From NCBI RefSeq assembly GCF_000380185.1, contig NZ_KB904758.1, forward strand, positions 62,001-126,000: a stretch of 64,000 nt of DNA, given 5' to 3'. Below, in pieces: positions 19,555 to 29,336 of this stretch. The stretch comes from Thiofilum flexile DSM 14609. Lineage in GTDB: Bacteria; Pseudomonadota; Gammaproteobacteria; Thiotrichales; Thiotrichaceae. How positions within the stretch are numbered: the first letter of the stretch is position 1; each line of letters begins with the position of its first letter. The notes under the pieces were generated by a model. The model made no database searches and was not told the DNA's origin. It saw only the letters and a program-made list of their open reading frames with translations. The position numbers and the translations under genes are program-made.

Positions 19555-19911
19555 ATTTAAAAACTGAGTTTTGCATTCATAAGCTCATCAAATCTAGAGC
19601 TTTAATAGCTTACCTAGGTACAATGTTCAATACTATCGGGGGTGCTATGCTAGTTGCTCCCTTTTTTATCACTTCCAATCAAAAATTATTCATTTTGCTT
19701 ATCTAAGGCATCAATAAGAATTATTAATATAATCATCAAGTTGCTTTAAGTGAGGAAAAGCGGTAATAGCTACAAATCATGCTTGATAGTTTTTTATTCT
19801 GAATCAAGCGTGTATGATTAAGCTAAATGCAGGTCTTTCAAGGGGTGAAGACTGTGTTTAAGCGAACTATGCCAAAAATAAATTTTTTATTAGTAATAAA
19901 GATATAAAGCT
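19555..19911. other. Gene-free stretch with hairpin before two-component genes
   Basis: No coding frame is evident. A 10-bp stem with one wobble pair at 19778-19787 and 19803-19812 has a T-rich 15-base loop. It could be part of the leader of the response-regulator gene or a terminator for the PepSY-like gene. I saw no clear PhoP direct-repeat box. Confidence 0.45.
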
Positions 19912-20595
19912 ATGCGCGTACTTGTTGTTGAAGATATTGCCCTCTTACGGGAAAAAATTGTAGAAGATCTAAAACGGGCTGGGTTCACAGTGGATTCCGC
20001 TGCGGACGGTGCTCAAGGTCTTTATATCGCCACTGAATATCCGATTGATATTGCTATTGTAGATCTAGGTCTGCCGCATGTATCGGGGATTGATATTATT
20101 CGCAGTGTACGAGCCAAAGGGTTAGATTATCCTATTGTGGCACTCACGGTGCGGGAGCGCTGGGAATCTAAAGTGGAAGTGTTAGAGGCCGGTGCGGATG
20201 ATTATCTAGTCAAGCCAGTTCACGCTGAAGAACTCTCGGCGCGATTAAAAGCACTACTACGACGCAAAACAGGCTGGACTCAAGCGGAGCTATGTTGCCC
20301 ACCGATTCGTCTGAATACCTCCGAGCAACGGGTGTATATTGACGAGCGTGAGATTATTTTAACCGCTTACGAATATCGCGTATTAGAATATCTAATACTG
20401 CATGCAGGCGAAGTGGTCTCGAAAACACGTCTCACCGATAGCCTATATGAAGAAGATACCGACCGTGATAGTAATGTGATTGAGGTATTTATTCGTCGCT
20501 TGCGCCTGAAATTAGATCCTGATGAAGTCATTAAACCGATTGAAACCTTAAGAGGTCGTGGTTATCGCTTTACGCTAGAGAGGACTAATCCCTAA
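19912..20595 (+). CDS. OmpR-family response regulator, PhoP-like
   Basis: The 227-residue protein has an N-terminal receiver domain (acidic pocket VVEDIALL, phospho-acceptor Asp in AIVDLGLPHVSG, switch Thr in ALTVRE, Lys in VKPVHAEEL) and a C-terminal winged helix ending RLRLKLDPDEV and TLRGRGYRF. The missing leader residues and the ELSARLKALLRR linker resemble PhoP/QseB. It is followed after two bases by its kinase. Confidence 0.9.
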   Translation: MRVLVVEDIALLREKIVEDLKRAGFTVDSAADGAQGLYIATEYPIDIAIVDLGLPHVSGIDIIRSVRAKGLDYPIVALTVRERWESKVEVLEAGADDYLVKPVHAEELSARLKALLRRKTGWTQAELCCPPIRLNTSEQRVYIDEREIILTAYEYRVLEYLILHAGEVVSKTRLTDSLYEEDTDRDSNVIEVFIRRLRLKLDPDEVIKPIETLRGRGYRFTLERTNP

Positions 20596-20597
20596 TC

Positions 20598-22061
20598 ATG
20601 AGCAGTTCACTGCGTAGCCGCCAGCTAGTCAGTGGTTTTAGTATTATCGTGGTAGGCATCTTAGTACTAGGGGTATTATTACACCTCAGTCTTTATGAGC
20701 GCAAAAAGGAAGAGTCCGGTCAAGCCTTACAAAGTACCGCCCTCACCCTTTTAGGCTACTTAGAGTTCGATCATGGTTACTTTAAAATCACTGATAATCT
20801 AGCGGAGGAAGCGGCTAATTTTATTAGCAATGGGCGCTTAGATACCTCTGGAGAGCGCGAACGTTTTGCCTATATTTATGACTTAACCACTCAACAAGTG
20901 GTGTGGACTTCTCATGATCGCAATAATATCAGTGATAGTATTAGAGCGGTGGTAGCCTACTTTGACTTTGACAAGATTCGTGAGGATGAGGAGTTGAAGA
21001 ATGCCAAGCCCAAATCGATTGTGCGGATTCTTCAGCCTGTTAACAAACCGAATGCGAATGGCACACCTAGTAATTGGGATAATAGCAATCTAGCTACTGA
21101 GTACCAAGTCGCACTACAGCGCTTTACCTATAGCTATGGCGATTATATTTTCGTGGTGGCTCAGTCGCTAGAAGCGGTCAATAAAGAAATGAGCGATCTA
21201 CGGGTACGCTTTGCCGTCTTGTTTTTTGTATCGGTGGTGCTGATTTTAATTGCCCAACTCGCTTCTAGTTTTTGGGTGGTATCGCCTATTAAAGAATTTG
21301 AAGAAGAAGTCCATTCCATTCAATTAGGTGAACAAGAGCTAATCACCGATGATTATCCCGAAGAGCTAACACCTATTAAAAATACCATTAATGCCTTGAT
21401 TAGCCATGAGTCTGGACAAAAGCAACGTTATAAGGACTCCTTAGACGATTTAGCCCATAGTCTTAAAACACCTTTAGCGGCAATCCGCTCCCAAATTGAA
21501 GTAGGTAATCAAATGCCGGAGCGTCAACAGGAAGTATTGACGGACATCATAGGGCAAGTCGATTACATGCAGGAGATTATTTCCCGTCAACTGCGTAAGG
21601 CGATGGTCACCAGTCACAGTGCTATTATTATTTCTCAGCCCATCCGTCCGATACTCTTGCGCCTTGCCGAAACCATGAAAAAGGTCTATCGGGATAAGAC
21701 ACTTGAAATCCGTATTCTGGTGGATGACTATGCTAAATGCCGTCTCGATGCAGAAGACCTGATGGAGTTAATGGGTAATCTAATCAGTAATGCCTGTCGT
21801 TTTTGCGATCAACTCGTAGAGGTCTCAGCTCATATCCGTGAAGGTATGCTAATTGTGGATATTGATGATGATGGCATGGGCTTTCCGAGCGAAAACCCCT
21901 CCAAACTATTACAACGTGGCATTCGTGAAGACAGTAAAAGCGAAGGACAAGGGATAGGACTTGCCGTAAGCACTGAAATCATCGCTGCAGTAGGAGGAAG
22001 GATTGAGCTACTCGTTTCCCCTCAGGTCGGGGCACGAGTACGCCTTCACCTCCCTATCTAA
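20598..22061 (+). CDS. Sensor histidine kinase, PhoQ-like
   Basis: The 487-residue kinase has membrane segments at about residues 9-32 and 203-228, with a periplasmic sensor of about 170 residues between them. A HAMP-like region follows, then the H-box DDLAHSLKTPLAAI, N-box NLISNACRFCDQ, G1 DIDDDGMGFP and G2 GQGIGLAVS. PhoQ-type sensors respond to divalent cations, acid or peptides; the actual signal is unknown. It converges with the alpha-2-macroglobulin gene with two bases between the stops. Confidence 0.88.
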   Translation: MSSSLRSRQLVSGFSIIVVGILVLGVLLHLSLYERKKEESGQALQSTALTLLGYLEFDHGYFKITDNLAEEAANFISNGRLDTSGERERFAYIYDLTTQQVVWTSHDRNNISDSIRAVVAYFDFDKIREDEELKNAKPKSIVRILQPVNKPNANGTPSNWDNSNLATEYQVALQRFTYSYGDYIFVVAQSLEAVNKEMSDLRVRFAVLFFVSVVLILIAQLASSFWVVSPIKEFEEEVHSIQLGEQELITDDYPEELTPIKNTINALISHESGQKQRYKDSLDDLAHSLKTPLAAIRSQIEVGNQMPERQQEVLTDIIGQVDYMQEIISRQLRKAMVTSHSAIIISQPIRPILLRLAETMKKVYRDKTLEIRILVDDYAKCRLDAEDLMELMGNLISNACRFCDQLVEVSAHIREGMLIVDIDDDGMGFPSENPSKLLQRGIREDSKSEGQGIGLAVSTEIIAAVGGRIELLVSPQVGARVRLHLPI

Positions 22062-22063
22062 TG

Positions 22064-25000
22064 TTACTCCTCTCGGATGATAAAGCGCTCAGCACCTGCA
22101 CCAATACCTAAACGTTCGGGATAATTCATATCGGTTACCATACTTGGGGGCTGTCTAAACGCCCCCTGAGATACGATCCGAGCTAAATAAAACAAATGAT
22201 GGGGTGATTTCTTATTGACTGGCAGCACTGCCCAATAACGGTCATTAGCTAATTGCTCTGTTAATAAGGGGCTAGTTTCTAGTAATTCACTAATGGGTTT
22301 ACTCATTCCGTCTAAAATTAAAGTACCTAGCTCAGGTAAATGACGGAGCGAGCGTCGATCCAGCACCCACCCGCCGGGCAATAAATCCATTACTAAAGCT
22401 TGCGCTACATCTTCATTCGCACTGACTTGTAAATGCACTATGATTAAATCACCGACTCGCAAAGAGTTTAAAGATTTGGTATTCCCTTGCGAATCAAATA
22501 GGGCACGCTGAATCTGGAAGAAATCCTTTTTCTCAGCCAAAGGCGGCTGTGGATATCCTTGCACCTCTAAGGTGGCATGCACAGTGGAGTTAGGATCGGC
22601 TTTTACCGCCACTCCCGCATTGAGTTCTCGCTCAGAAATATCCAAACGATAAGCGCCTTTTTGATTAACACTCAGTGCTCTGGATTGCAGCAAAAGCTGA
22701 GCACCCCAAGTGGGGAAAGATTGCGTTATATTAAGCTGCAGACCCAATTGGAAAAAAGCCCATTGCTCTTGGGTCGTATAGTAATTGCGCATATAAATCT
22801 GGCGATTTAACTCTTTCAATCGCCCCTCTAAATCAGGAATGTCATGCCTATAATGCAATAATAAGGCTAATAACCAAGCCTGATCACGAATAGGACTGCC
22901 ATAATCACCTAATTGCAAAGTCTCATCGCGTTTAAAGGCCAGCGCCCGTTCAAAAGCCTCACGGCTACGTTTAGAATCTGTGCGTTGATAGAGCGCTAAT
23001 CCCATTTGTACTAAGGGCAAGCCTGATAAAGCTTTTTTACTATCCTGATCATACCACGTTCTTAAATTTCCTAAGCTCACTCGGTTAACTCTCGATAATA
23101 CATAAGAGCCATAGGCTTTAATCGCAAAAGCTAAATGATCAGGATTATCGATACCTTTATTCTCTATATTTACTACCCCTAAAGATAAAAGTGCTTCTAG
23201 ATAATCCAATACCCCATTTAATAAATAGTGTGGGACAGCAAATCCTTGCTCACGCGCATCCAAGAGAAAATCAGCCGCATAAGCACTTAACCAAGGATCC
23301 GCTTGCATTTTACCACTCCAAGCCGCAAAACCGCCGTTAGCGAGTTGTAAACTACTCAGTTGCACTAGTGCATTACGAACACTAATTTCTCGACTGGTTA
23401 AGGATAACGGTACTAAGCCTAGATTAGTGGCCCACGCTGGACTTAAAAATAGATAGGGGTAGTTTTTACTTATAATCGACTCTAGTGATATATAGGGATA
23501 CGCTAATAAATCATCTAATGCTGCCCGCACACTCAGCTCAGGGATACTACTTAATGTCAGTCTGGCTCGTAAAGAATCGGTCTGTAAATTTTGAATAATC
23601 GTTTTATCCAACGTTACTGCACTATCTTCACTACTAATCGTATATAAGCGCGAACGCTGTAAACGTGGATAGGCTGCCCGTACTAATATATTTAGCTTAC
23701 GATGTATAGTAAAACCCTTACCCTCTAATACTAGCTCAATCATGCCCTGTCCAAAACGTCGACTCGCTTTTATGGGCAAGTTAATAGACTTAGTAATTCC
23801 TTTTTCTAATATATACTCATGATTAGTGGAGGTCGCTAAATGTAAAAACTCATTGGCCTCTATACGTAAGTTAACCGTTTGGCTTTGCTCAGACTTATTC
23901 TCTAAAGTCACACTGAGTTTAGTATTATCTTCTGCCGCTAAAAAGCGGGGAGCCATGGAGGTCATTTCAACGGGGGCTTGTACCGTGAGAGGCTGGCTGA
24001 CGGCTCCTAATTGTTGTTCACCTAAGGCGACTGCCATTAATGTTAAAGTACCCGACTCACTAGGCATGGTTAATTTAATATTTGCCTCACCTTGTGCATT
24101 AAAATTTACTAGGCTACTCATTAACGGCTGAATAGTAGGCTGATTAAAACGCTGCTGCGGTTTTACTATCACAGGCGACTGATTAGATAATGGAGGGGTA
24201 AAAAACTTACTAATATCACTACTTAGGATTTTAGCATAGCTATCATATTGCTCTACCCCATAACGCTTAGCAGAGAAATAATAATTTGCCGGATTTATCT
24301 CAGAACTATTAACCGCACTCATTAACTGACTATTTATAGCAGACAGAAATACCAAGGCACTGCTATCTTTCAAGTTTTCGGCCTTAACGGTAAAGGTTAC
24401 TGCTTGCTCAGGTAGAATCTTATTAGGTGCTGCAATCGTTAGTTTTAATTCCCGCTCTGAACGATCTAAGGGTAAATGAATAATACCCAACGCTCTATTA
24501 GGAGGAGTACCTTGTGCTTTATCCGCTGGAATTAATAATAAAGTATTAATATAAAGATCATGACGACGCCAATTACTATGTATCGGGATATTAAAGGTTG
24601 CACCTTGAGCGGGTATATGTACTTGCTTAAACCATAATAACTCATCACCTTCAACAGTAAGAATAGCCTCACCGGCTGATGGCGGAATAATATGAACTCT
24701 AGCAACCTCACCTACCCTATAACTAGGCTTATCCAAACTCATTTTAACATCATAAGGTTGTACAGCAGCATTAACATTTTGCCAACGCCAATCCGCCACA
24801 AAACGATAAGCGGCCTTAAGCCTAGTAATGGAGTCTTCAACCTCTAACCAATACTCTCCCGAACCTACTTTAAACTCTACCGTCGTTACCTCGTTCTCTG
24901 CTAGAGAAACGGTCTGTTGCCGTATAGGAATGAGCTGTTCATTAGCCGTTTTTTTCCAACCCATTTCGGGAGTATAACTCCAAGAATAATGCTGCTCTGA

Positions 25001-26908
25001 TTTTAATAACGTTACTGCTACCTTTTGAGCTGAGACTTGCTTACCTTTTTTATCCCATTTAGCTAATTCAAAACGTACTGTTGTATTCGCTTCTAATGCA
25101 TTTTCTTTAAATAAGGGTTTAATCCCTATTAGAGCAGTAGCAGGCCAATAAGATTGCTGTAAGTGTTGCTCTACCTTATAGCCTGTTGGTTCGGAAAGCT
25201 GAGCGGTAAAATTAAATTGTAATGGGGTATTGAGCTGGACTTGACTCATATCCACCTCCCAAAACCCACCACCTGTTCGGTTTAAGGTTAGATTTGATTC
25301 TGCTTGAGCAGGTAAATGCTTGCTATCGCGAGGATCACCAAAGTAAAAATCCGTATTAAAAGGTTGTCGATTTAACTGGGTTGTTTGTAATAGCTTAACA
25401 GGATAACCACTCGCTAAACGATTCTTAAAGGTTTCACCTTGCAAGGCTAAAATAATTTTTTTACTATTACTAGCCTCTTGTGTAGAACCACTTAATTGGA
25501 GCTTTAACCACTCCGGCGTATAATATTCTACCGAAAAATTAAAGCGATTAAGTGGTTCGGGATCCGTTTCTTTTAAACGTACCTCTATCGACCATATACC
25601 AGTTGGTGCATCACTAGGTAATTCAAAGCTATCTTTAAATAAACCTAAATTATCTTCTTGAGCGTTTAGCTTTTGTTCGTAAATGACTTTCTGATCGGGG
25701 CGTTTTAATTTAAGGTATGCCTCCTGAGCATTTATCGGTAAACCATCCCGATCTCGCACTAAAAACATCAGCTCAACTATATCTTTAGGGCGAAATAAAC
25801 GATGGCTACTATAGAAGAATATATCGACTGCCTGATCATATCTGCCCATTGTGACATTTTTAGGTAATTGTAGAGCTGGATCTCTTAAATCAATAAAAGC
25901 CAAATCATTTTCACGTATTGCTGTAACTAAAAAGGCACCTTCAGGAGGATTATCAAAATGGGCGCGTCCGGTCGCATCGGTGCGCTGGGATAGCACTTGT
26001 TTATCCGCACCATAGAGTTGTACAGTTAAATCTTTAACTATTTGCCCCGTTGTTAGCGTATGGGCAAAAACCTCTATTTGCTGAGCATAACGTCTTACAT
26101 GTAAAGCTAAATCAGATACTAGAAAATAGGTCACTCGATAGGCTTGCTCATCAAAAGTACCGGGCTGGCGCATTACTACAAAATAGACCCCTTGAGCCTG
26201 TAAAGTATTAATATTTTCTACGGGAATAATATTTTCCGTGACCATATTTGGCTGGGAATGCGTGAGAAAACGCATACTATGGACACTACGGGTAAACTGT
26301 CGAATAGCACTTAGGTCATGAACATTAAAACCTTCATCTAAATTTAATTGCTCTAATACAGAGGGTAAATGTTGCGGCGTAACTTGTAGAAACTCTAAAT
26401 CTAGCTCTGGTACATTAATGCTACGAATAGATAAACCGGCTGTTAAGCGAGTCGGTAAAATGCTTGCCCGCATACTAAAATCAAACTGAGGTTCTAGTAC
26501 TTTCGTTTGGATACTAATATCAATCGGTAAACGTTGTACTAAGTGATTATCTGCAGATTTTAAACCCGGACGAATCTGTACGCGATAGTTGGTATTAGGA
26601 TTAATATTATCAAAATATAAACGTCGAGGATCACGGTCTATATGCCACGTCCCTTTTACCTGCACACCATTGGAGGTGGTGGTAATAAAATCAGTATGCT
26701 CTTGATATTCGTATAAAGGCTGTGAGTATGTTAATACTAACACGGGTTTATCATTAATGGTTTGTTCGGTAAGATCCATTAAAACCAGTTCAGTTAAAAC
26801 CGTATGATTATCAAGGGGTGTTTTTGGCTCTGCATAATTAGGGGTGGCTATTAACCATAAGCCGAGTATTAGTATTATGGATAATATTTTTCTGCTACTC
26901 ATGCACAC
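22064..26908 (-). CDS. Alpha-2-macroglobulin family protein lacking the thioester motif
   Basis: The 1614-residue secreted protein has a cleavable signal peptide (cleavage after NYA; no lipobox cysteine, so it should be soluble or otherwise retained). It shows the bacterial alpha-2-macroglobulin order: N-terminal beta-sandwich (MG) domains, a bait-like region, the A2M domain, and an all-helical thioester-type domain from about residue 1120 that includes LQLANGGFAAWSG. Such proteins trap proteases in the periplasm. In thioester members the motif is YPYGCxEQ; here near residue 1140 it reads YPYISLES, so Cys and Gln are absent. That places it with thioester-less forms such as YfaS/MagD. No pbpC lies nearby. 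Confidence 0.88.
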   Translation of the reverse strand: MCMSSRKILSIILILGLWLIATPNYAEPKTPLDNHTVLTELVLMDLTEQTINDKPVLVLTYSQPLYEYQEHTDFITTTSNGVQVKGTWHIDRDPRRLYFDNINPNTNYRVQIRPGLKSADNHLVQRLPIDISIQTKVLEPQFDFSMRASILPTRLTAGLSIRSINVPELDLEFLQVTPQHLPSVLEQLNLDEGFNVHDLSAIRQFTRSVHSMRFLTHSQPNMVTENIIPVENINTLQAQGVYFVVMRQPGTFDEQAYRVTYFLVSDLALHVRRYAQQIEVFAHTLTTGQIVKDLTVQLYGADKQVLSQRTDATGRAHFDNPPEGAFLVTAIRENDLAFIDLRDPALQLPKNVTMGRYDQAVDIFFYSSHRLFRPKDIVELMFLVRDRDGLPINAQEAYLKLKRPDQKVIYEQKLNAQEDNLGLFKDSFELPSDAPTGIWSIEVRLKETDPEPLNRFNFSVEYYTPEWLKLQLSGSTQEASNSKKIILALQGETFKNRLASGYPVKLLQTTQLNRQPFNTDFYFGDPRDSKHLPAQAESNLTLNRTGGGFWEVDMSQVQLNTPLQFNFTAQLSEPTGYKVEQHLQQSYWPATALIGIKPLFKENALEANTTVRFELAKWDKKGKQVSAQKVAVTLLKSEQHYSWSYTPEMGWKKTANEQLIPIRQQTVSLAENEVTTVEFKVGSGEYWLEVEDSITRLKAAYRFVADWRWQNVNAAVQPYDVKMSLDKPSYRVGEVARVHIIPPSAGEAILTVEGDELLWFKQVHIPAQGATFNIPIHSNWRRHDLYINTLLLIPADKAQGTPPNRALGIIHLPLDRSERELKLTIAAPNKILPEQAVTFTVKAENLKDSSALVFLSAINSQLMSAVNSSEINPANYYFSAKRYGVEQYDSYAKILSSDISKFFTPPLSNQSPVIVKPQQRFNQPTIQPLMSSLVNFNAQGEANIKLTMPSESGTLTLMAVALGEQQLGAVSQPLTVQAPVEMTSMAPRFLAAEDNTKLSVTLENKSEQSQTVNLRIEANEFLHLATSTNHEYILEKGITKSINLPIKASRRFGQGMIELVLEGKGFTIHRKLNILVRAAYPRLQRSRLYTISSEDSAVTLDKTIIQNLQTDSLRARLTLSSIPELSVRAALDDLLAYPYISLESIISKNYPYLFLSPAWATNLGLVPLSLTSREISVRNALVQLSSLQLANGGFAAWSGKMQADPWLSAYAADFLLDAREQGFAVPHYLLNGVLDYLEALLSLGVVNIENKGIDNPDHLAFAIKAYGSYVLSRVNRVSLGNLRTWYDQDSKKALSGLPLVQMGLALYQRTDSKRSREAFERALAFKRDETLQLGDYGSPIRDQAWLLALLLHYRHDIPDLEGRLKELNRQIYMRNYYTTQEQWAFFQLGLQLNITQSFPTWGAQLLLQSRALSVNQKGAYRLDISERELNAGVAVKADPNSTVHATLEVQGYPQPPLAEKKDFFQIQRALFDSQGNTKSLNSLRVGDLIIVHLQVSANEDVAQALVMDLLPGGWVLDRRSLRHLPELGTLILDGMSKPISELLETSPLLTEQLANDRYWAVLPVNKKSPHHLFYLARIVSQGAFRQPPSMVTDMNYPERLGIGAGAERFIIREE

Positions 26909-26993
26909 AACCAGCCTGATTTCTTATGATTCAAGGAGGCTATTATAAAGCAGTCATGCAGAAGTTGAAAATTATATGAATGACGAGAAGGTG

Positions 26994-27069
26994 TGGCGTC
27001 CCTACGGGGATTCGAACCCCGGTACTCGCCGTGAAAGGGCGATATCCTAGGCCACTAGATGATAGGGAC
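26994..27069 (-). tRNA. tRNA-Glu (TTC), copy 2
   Basis: A 76-base cloverleaf with encoded CCA. The 5' end reads GTCCCTATC, the anticodon loop is CTTTCAC (anticodon TTC) and the T-arm has GGTTCGAATCC. It is identical by eye to the copy 26 bases upstream in the same direction. Confidence 0.97.
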
Positions 27070-27095
27070 TTAACGAATTGTAACAAACACTAAAA

Positions 27096-27171
27096 TGGCG
27101 TCCCTACGGGGATTCGAACCCCGGTACTCGCCGTGAAAGGGCGATATCCTAGGCCACTAGATGATAGGGAC
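27096..27171 (-). tRNA. tRNA-Glu (TTC), copy 1
   Basis: A 76-base tRNA with encoded CCA and anticodon TTC. It begins nine bases after the stop codon of the small membrane-protein gene, so both should be on one precursor with tRNA-Ala. The cognate synthetase gene gltX lies just upstream on the same strand. Confidence 0.97.
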
Positions 27172-27180
27172 ACTGCTTTA

Positions 27181-27381
27181 CTATTTATTTCCTTCACGTG
27201 GCGCAAACAATACTATCGTTGCTAAACCTGCAAATGTTATTACAAACCCTGCTGGAATCACCATAAATAGTAAAGTTGCTAATTGATCATAGTTCATAAA
27301 CATAGCACTGAACCCGCCGATAAAACTAAGCACAGTGATAATTAGACCTAAAACCAATCCAATCTTACCCGCCAGAACCAT
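27181..27381 (-). CDS. Small two-span membrane protein within tRNA cluster
   Basis: A 66-residue hydrophobic protein with two predicted membrane helices (about residues 4-28 and 36-59), a short loop MNYDQLA and a charged end PREGNK. A GAGG site lies seven bases before the ATG. It sits 23 bases after tRNA-Ala and nine bases before tRNA-Glu on the same strand, an unusual position inside a tRNA operon. I do not recognise a family. Good start signal and clean helices argue that it is real. Confidence 0.7.
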   Translation of the reverse strand: MVLAGKIGLVLGLIITVLSFIGGFSAMFMNYDQLATLLFMVIPAGFVITFAGLATIVLFAPREGNK

Positions 27382-27404
27382 AATAACCTCGTTCTGAGAT
27401 AAGT

Positions 27405-27480
<76 letters not shown>

Positions 27481-27522
27481 ACATAAAGGAAGCGCGTATT
27501 CTTCCTTAATCGGTCATTCATG

Positions 27523-28938
27523 TCAAGCACTAGATGCACTATTTTTTACAAACTCAATAAAAATATTAATGCGTTGCAATACAGTGTCCTTGCTTAACAG
27601 CTTCAGAGTCACATCTAGCGCGGGTGAGGAGGTTCCTCCGGTCGTTGCCAGTCGTAAAGCCGGCCCTACTTTGCCTAATTTGACTTGTAACTGCTCACAG
27701 CTCGCTGTAATAGCCTCATGAATAGCGGCCTCATCCCAAACCTGTAAAGCACCTAAGTGTTCAGCGACCACTTGCAAATAATGCGGTGTCTCAGCAGAGA
27801 CTTGTTTTTTCATAGCCGCTGCATCGTAACTGTTCACTGGCTCATAGAAATAACGACTCGCTGCCACTAATTCCACTAAGGTTTTAGCTCGCTCCCGTTG
27901 TGCCTCTATTACATCTACTAGTGCAGGGCCTCGACTCGTGTCTAAATTTTGTTGGGTTAAATGCCATTGCAACTCAGCAGCAATCCGCTCAGCGGGTAAG
28001 GTCTTAATATAATGCTGATTCAGCCACAATAATTTATCGGGACTAAAACTAGAGGGTGCGCGATTAATATTTTCAATTTCAAAGAGCTGAATCAGCTCAT
28101 CGCGGGAGAAAACTTCCTGATCGCCATGTGACCAGCCTAAACGCACCAAATAATTCAATAAGGCTTCGGGTAAATAGCCCTCATCTCGATATTGCATTAC
28201 CCCTACCGCCCCATGCCGCTTCGATAAGCGTTGCCCATCATTACCTAAAATCATCGGTACATGAGCAAATTTAGGTAAGGCCGCACCTAAAGCACGCATA
28301 ATATTAATTTGGCGCGGGGTATTATTAATATGATCATCACCACGAATCACATGGGTGACATTCATATCAATATCATCCACCACCACACATAGATTATAAG
28401 TAGGCACGCCATCAGAACGCGCAATAATCAGGTCATCTAGCTCGGCATTGGCAATGGTAATTTTGCCCCGCACTAAATCCTCAAACTCCACCACCCCATC
28501 CAGCGGATTTTTAAACCGAATCACGGGCTGCACACCTGCAGGAGGGGTAGCAGTAGAATCGCGCCAACGCCCGTCATAACGCGGTTTTTCTTTGCGCACC
28601 ATTTGTGCTTCACGCAGGGCATCTAGTTCTTCTTTGGAGCAATAACAACGATAGGCTTGACCATTATCCAATAATTGTTGGATAACCTCGCGGTAACGAT
28701 CAAAACGCTGAGTTTGATAGAAAGGCCCCTCGTCATAAGCCAAATCCAACCAATCCATTGCTTCTAAAATGGCATCAATAGAGGCTTGGGTAGAGCGTTC
28801 TAAATCAGTATCTTCAATCCGTAAAATAAAATCCCCGCCCGTTTTACGTGCATACAACCATGAGAATAATGCGGTACGAGCACCCCCGATGTGTAATAAA
28901 CCAGTGGGGCTTGGTGCAAAGCGGGTTCTGACTTTCAT
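27523..28938 (-). CDS. gltX: Glutamyl-tRNA synthetase
   Basis: GltX charges tRNA-Glu with glutamate. The 471-residue class I synthetase starts MKVRTRFAPSPTG; this ATG (28938) is preferred over an in-frame upstream start because it matches the family. HIGG replaces HIGH in LLHIGGARTALFSW and the KMSKS-type loop is GQRLSKRHG. A zinc-like CYC segment (RCYCSKEELD) is present. Two tRNA-Glu genes lie directly downstream. Confidence 0.97.
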   Translation of the reverse strand: MKVRTRFAPSPTGLLHIGGARTALFSWLYARKTGGDFILRIEDTDLERSTQASIDAILEAMDWLDLAYDEGPFYQTQRFDRYREVIQQLLDNGQAYRCYCSKEELDALREAQMVRKEKPRYDGRWRDSTATPPAGVQPVIRFKNPLDGVVEFEDLVRGKITIANAELDDLIIARSDGVPTYNLCVVVDDIDMNVTHVIRGDDHINNTPRQINIMRALGAALPKFAHVPMILGNDGQRLSKRHGAVGVMQYRDEGYLPEALLNYLVRLGWSHGDQEVFSRDELIQLFEIENINRAPSSFSPDKLLWLNQHYIKTLPAERIAAELQWHLTQQNLDTSRGPALVDVIEAQRERAKTLVELVAASRYFYEPVNSYDAAAMKKQVSAETPHYLQVVAEHLGALQVWDEAAIHEAITASCEQLQVKLGKVGPALRLATTGGTSSPALDVTLKLLSKDTVLQRINIFIEFVKNSASSA

Positions 28939-28992
28939 GCAAACAAATCCTGAGTTACCAATAGGTGACACAGATTACCAGTTAAACCCAAA

Positions 28993-29044
28993 AACGACTA
29001 GTTAGACACCTAAAGCATATAACCTAGTCGTTCAAAATAGGTGT
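28993..29044. promoter_or_regulatory. Crossing inverted repeats, possible pseudoknot upstream of gltX
   Basis: AACGACTAG (28993-29001) pairs perfectly with CTAGTCGTT (29024-29032), and ACACCTA (29006-29012) pairs perfectly with TAGGTGT (29038-29044). The two stems interleave, which is the order of an H-type pseudoknot. It lies 55-106 bases upstream of the gltX ATG, so it may be in the gltX leader, or be two nested DNA operators. Confidence 0.45.
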
Positions 29045-29065
29045 TATCAATCGATAAAATAGGTA

Positions 29066-29248
29066 AGAGTAGCCAAAATATTCAGCAATAATTCATGCCT
29101 AACTGGCTATTCTGTGATCAGTTCTTAGGGCTAAAGGGGTTAAGCACCTAGACGAGAAGGTAGGAAAATATCTACCAGTTTAGACAAGTTCCAATAAAAA
29201 TAAGTCAGCTCTTTAAGAGCCTTCTATCAACGAGATAGAGGGCTTTTT
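29066..29248 (+). ncRNA. Candidate small RNA with intrinsic terminator
   Basis: No protein is encoded on the plus strand here, yet a complete intrinsic terminator ends the segment. Upstream are a 10-bp stem (29066-29075 with 29104-29113) and a 6-bp stem (29059 block analogue at 29159-29164 with 29171-29176). All three stems contain one G-U wobble that is allowed only in plus-strand RNA. TTCAAA (29031) and TAAAAT (29055) with 18-base spacing form a plausible promoter placing the start near 29066. I could not match it to 6S, tmRNA, RNase P or Rsm RNAs. Confidence 0.4.
29218..29248 (+). terminator. Intrinsic terminator of candidate small RNA
   Basis: The arms 29218-29228 and 29234-29244 form an 11-bp stem with one U-G wobble and a 5-base loop, followed directly by TTTTT. 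The T-run is on the plus strand only, although both flanking protein genes are on the minus strand. Confidence 0.7.
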
Positions 29249-29336
29249 GCTTTACGAACCCATCACCATTCTAAGGCTAAACTTAACTATTTAGCTAGTT
29301 CTATCTCACCTGAATAACGATGCAATGCTCACTAAC

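Larger units (their letters stand above)
28939..29336. other. Gene-free stretch with RNA-like structure
   Basis: There is no credible coding frame between gltX and pgpA. The left part (28993-29044) holds two crossing inverted repeats; the right part (29066-29248) looks like a terminated small RNA on the plus strand. The last 90 bases before the pgpA stop show nothing I recognise. Confidence 0.6.

Noticed and set aside
29066-29248. Possible 6S RNA, from the length and position
   Set aside because: The ends do not pair with each other around a central bubble as in 6S RNA; three local stems are present instead.
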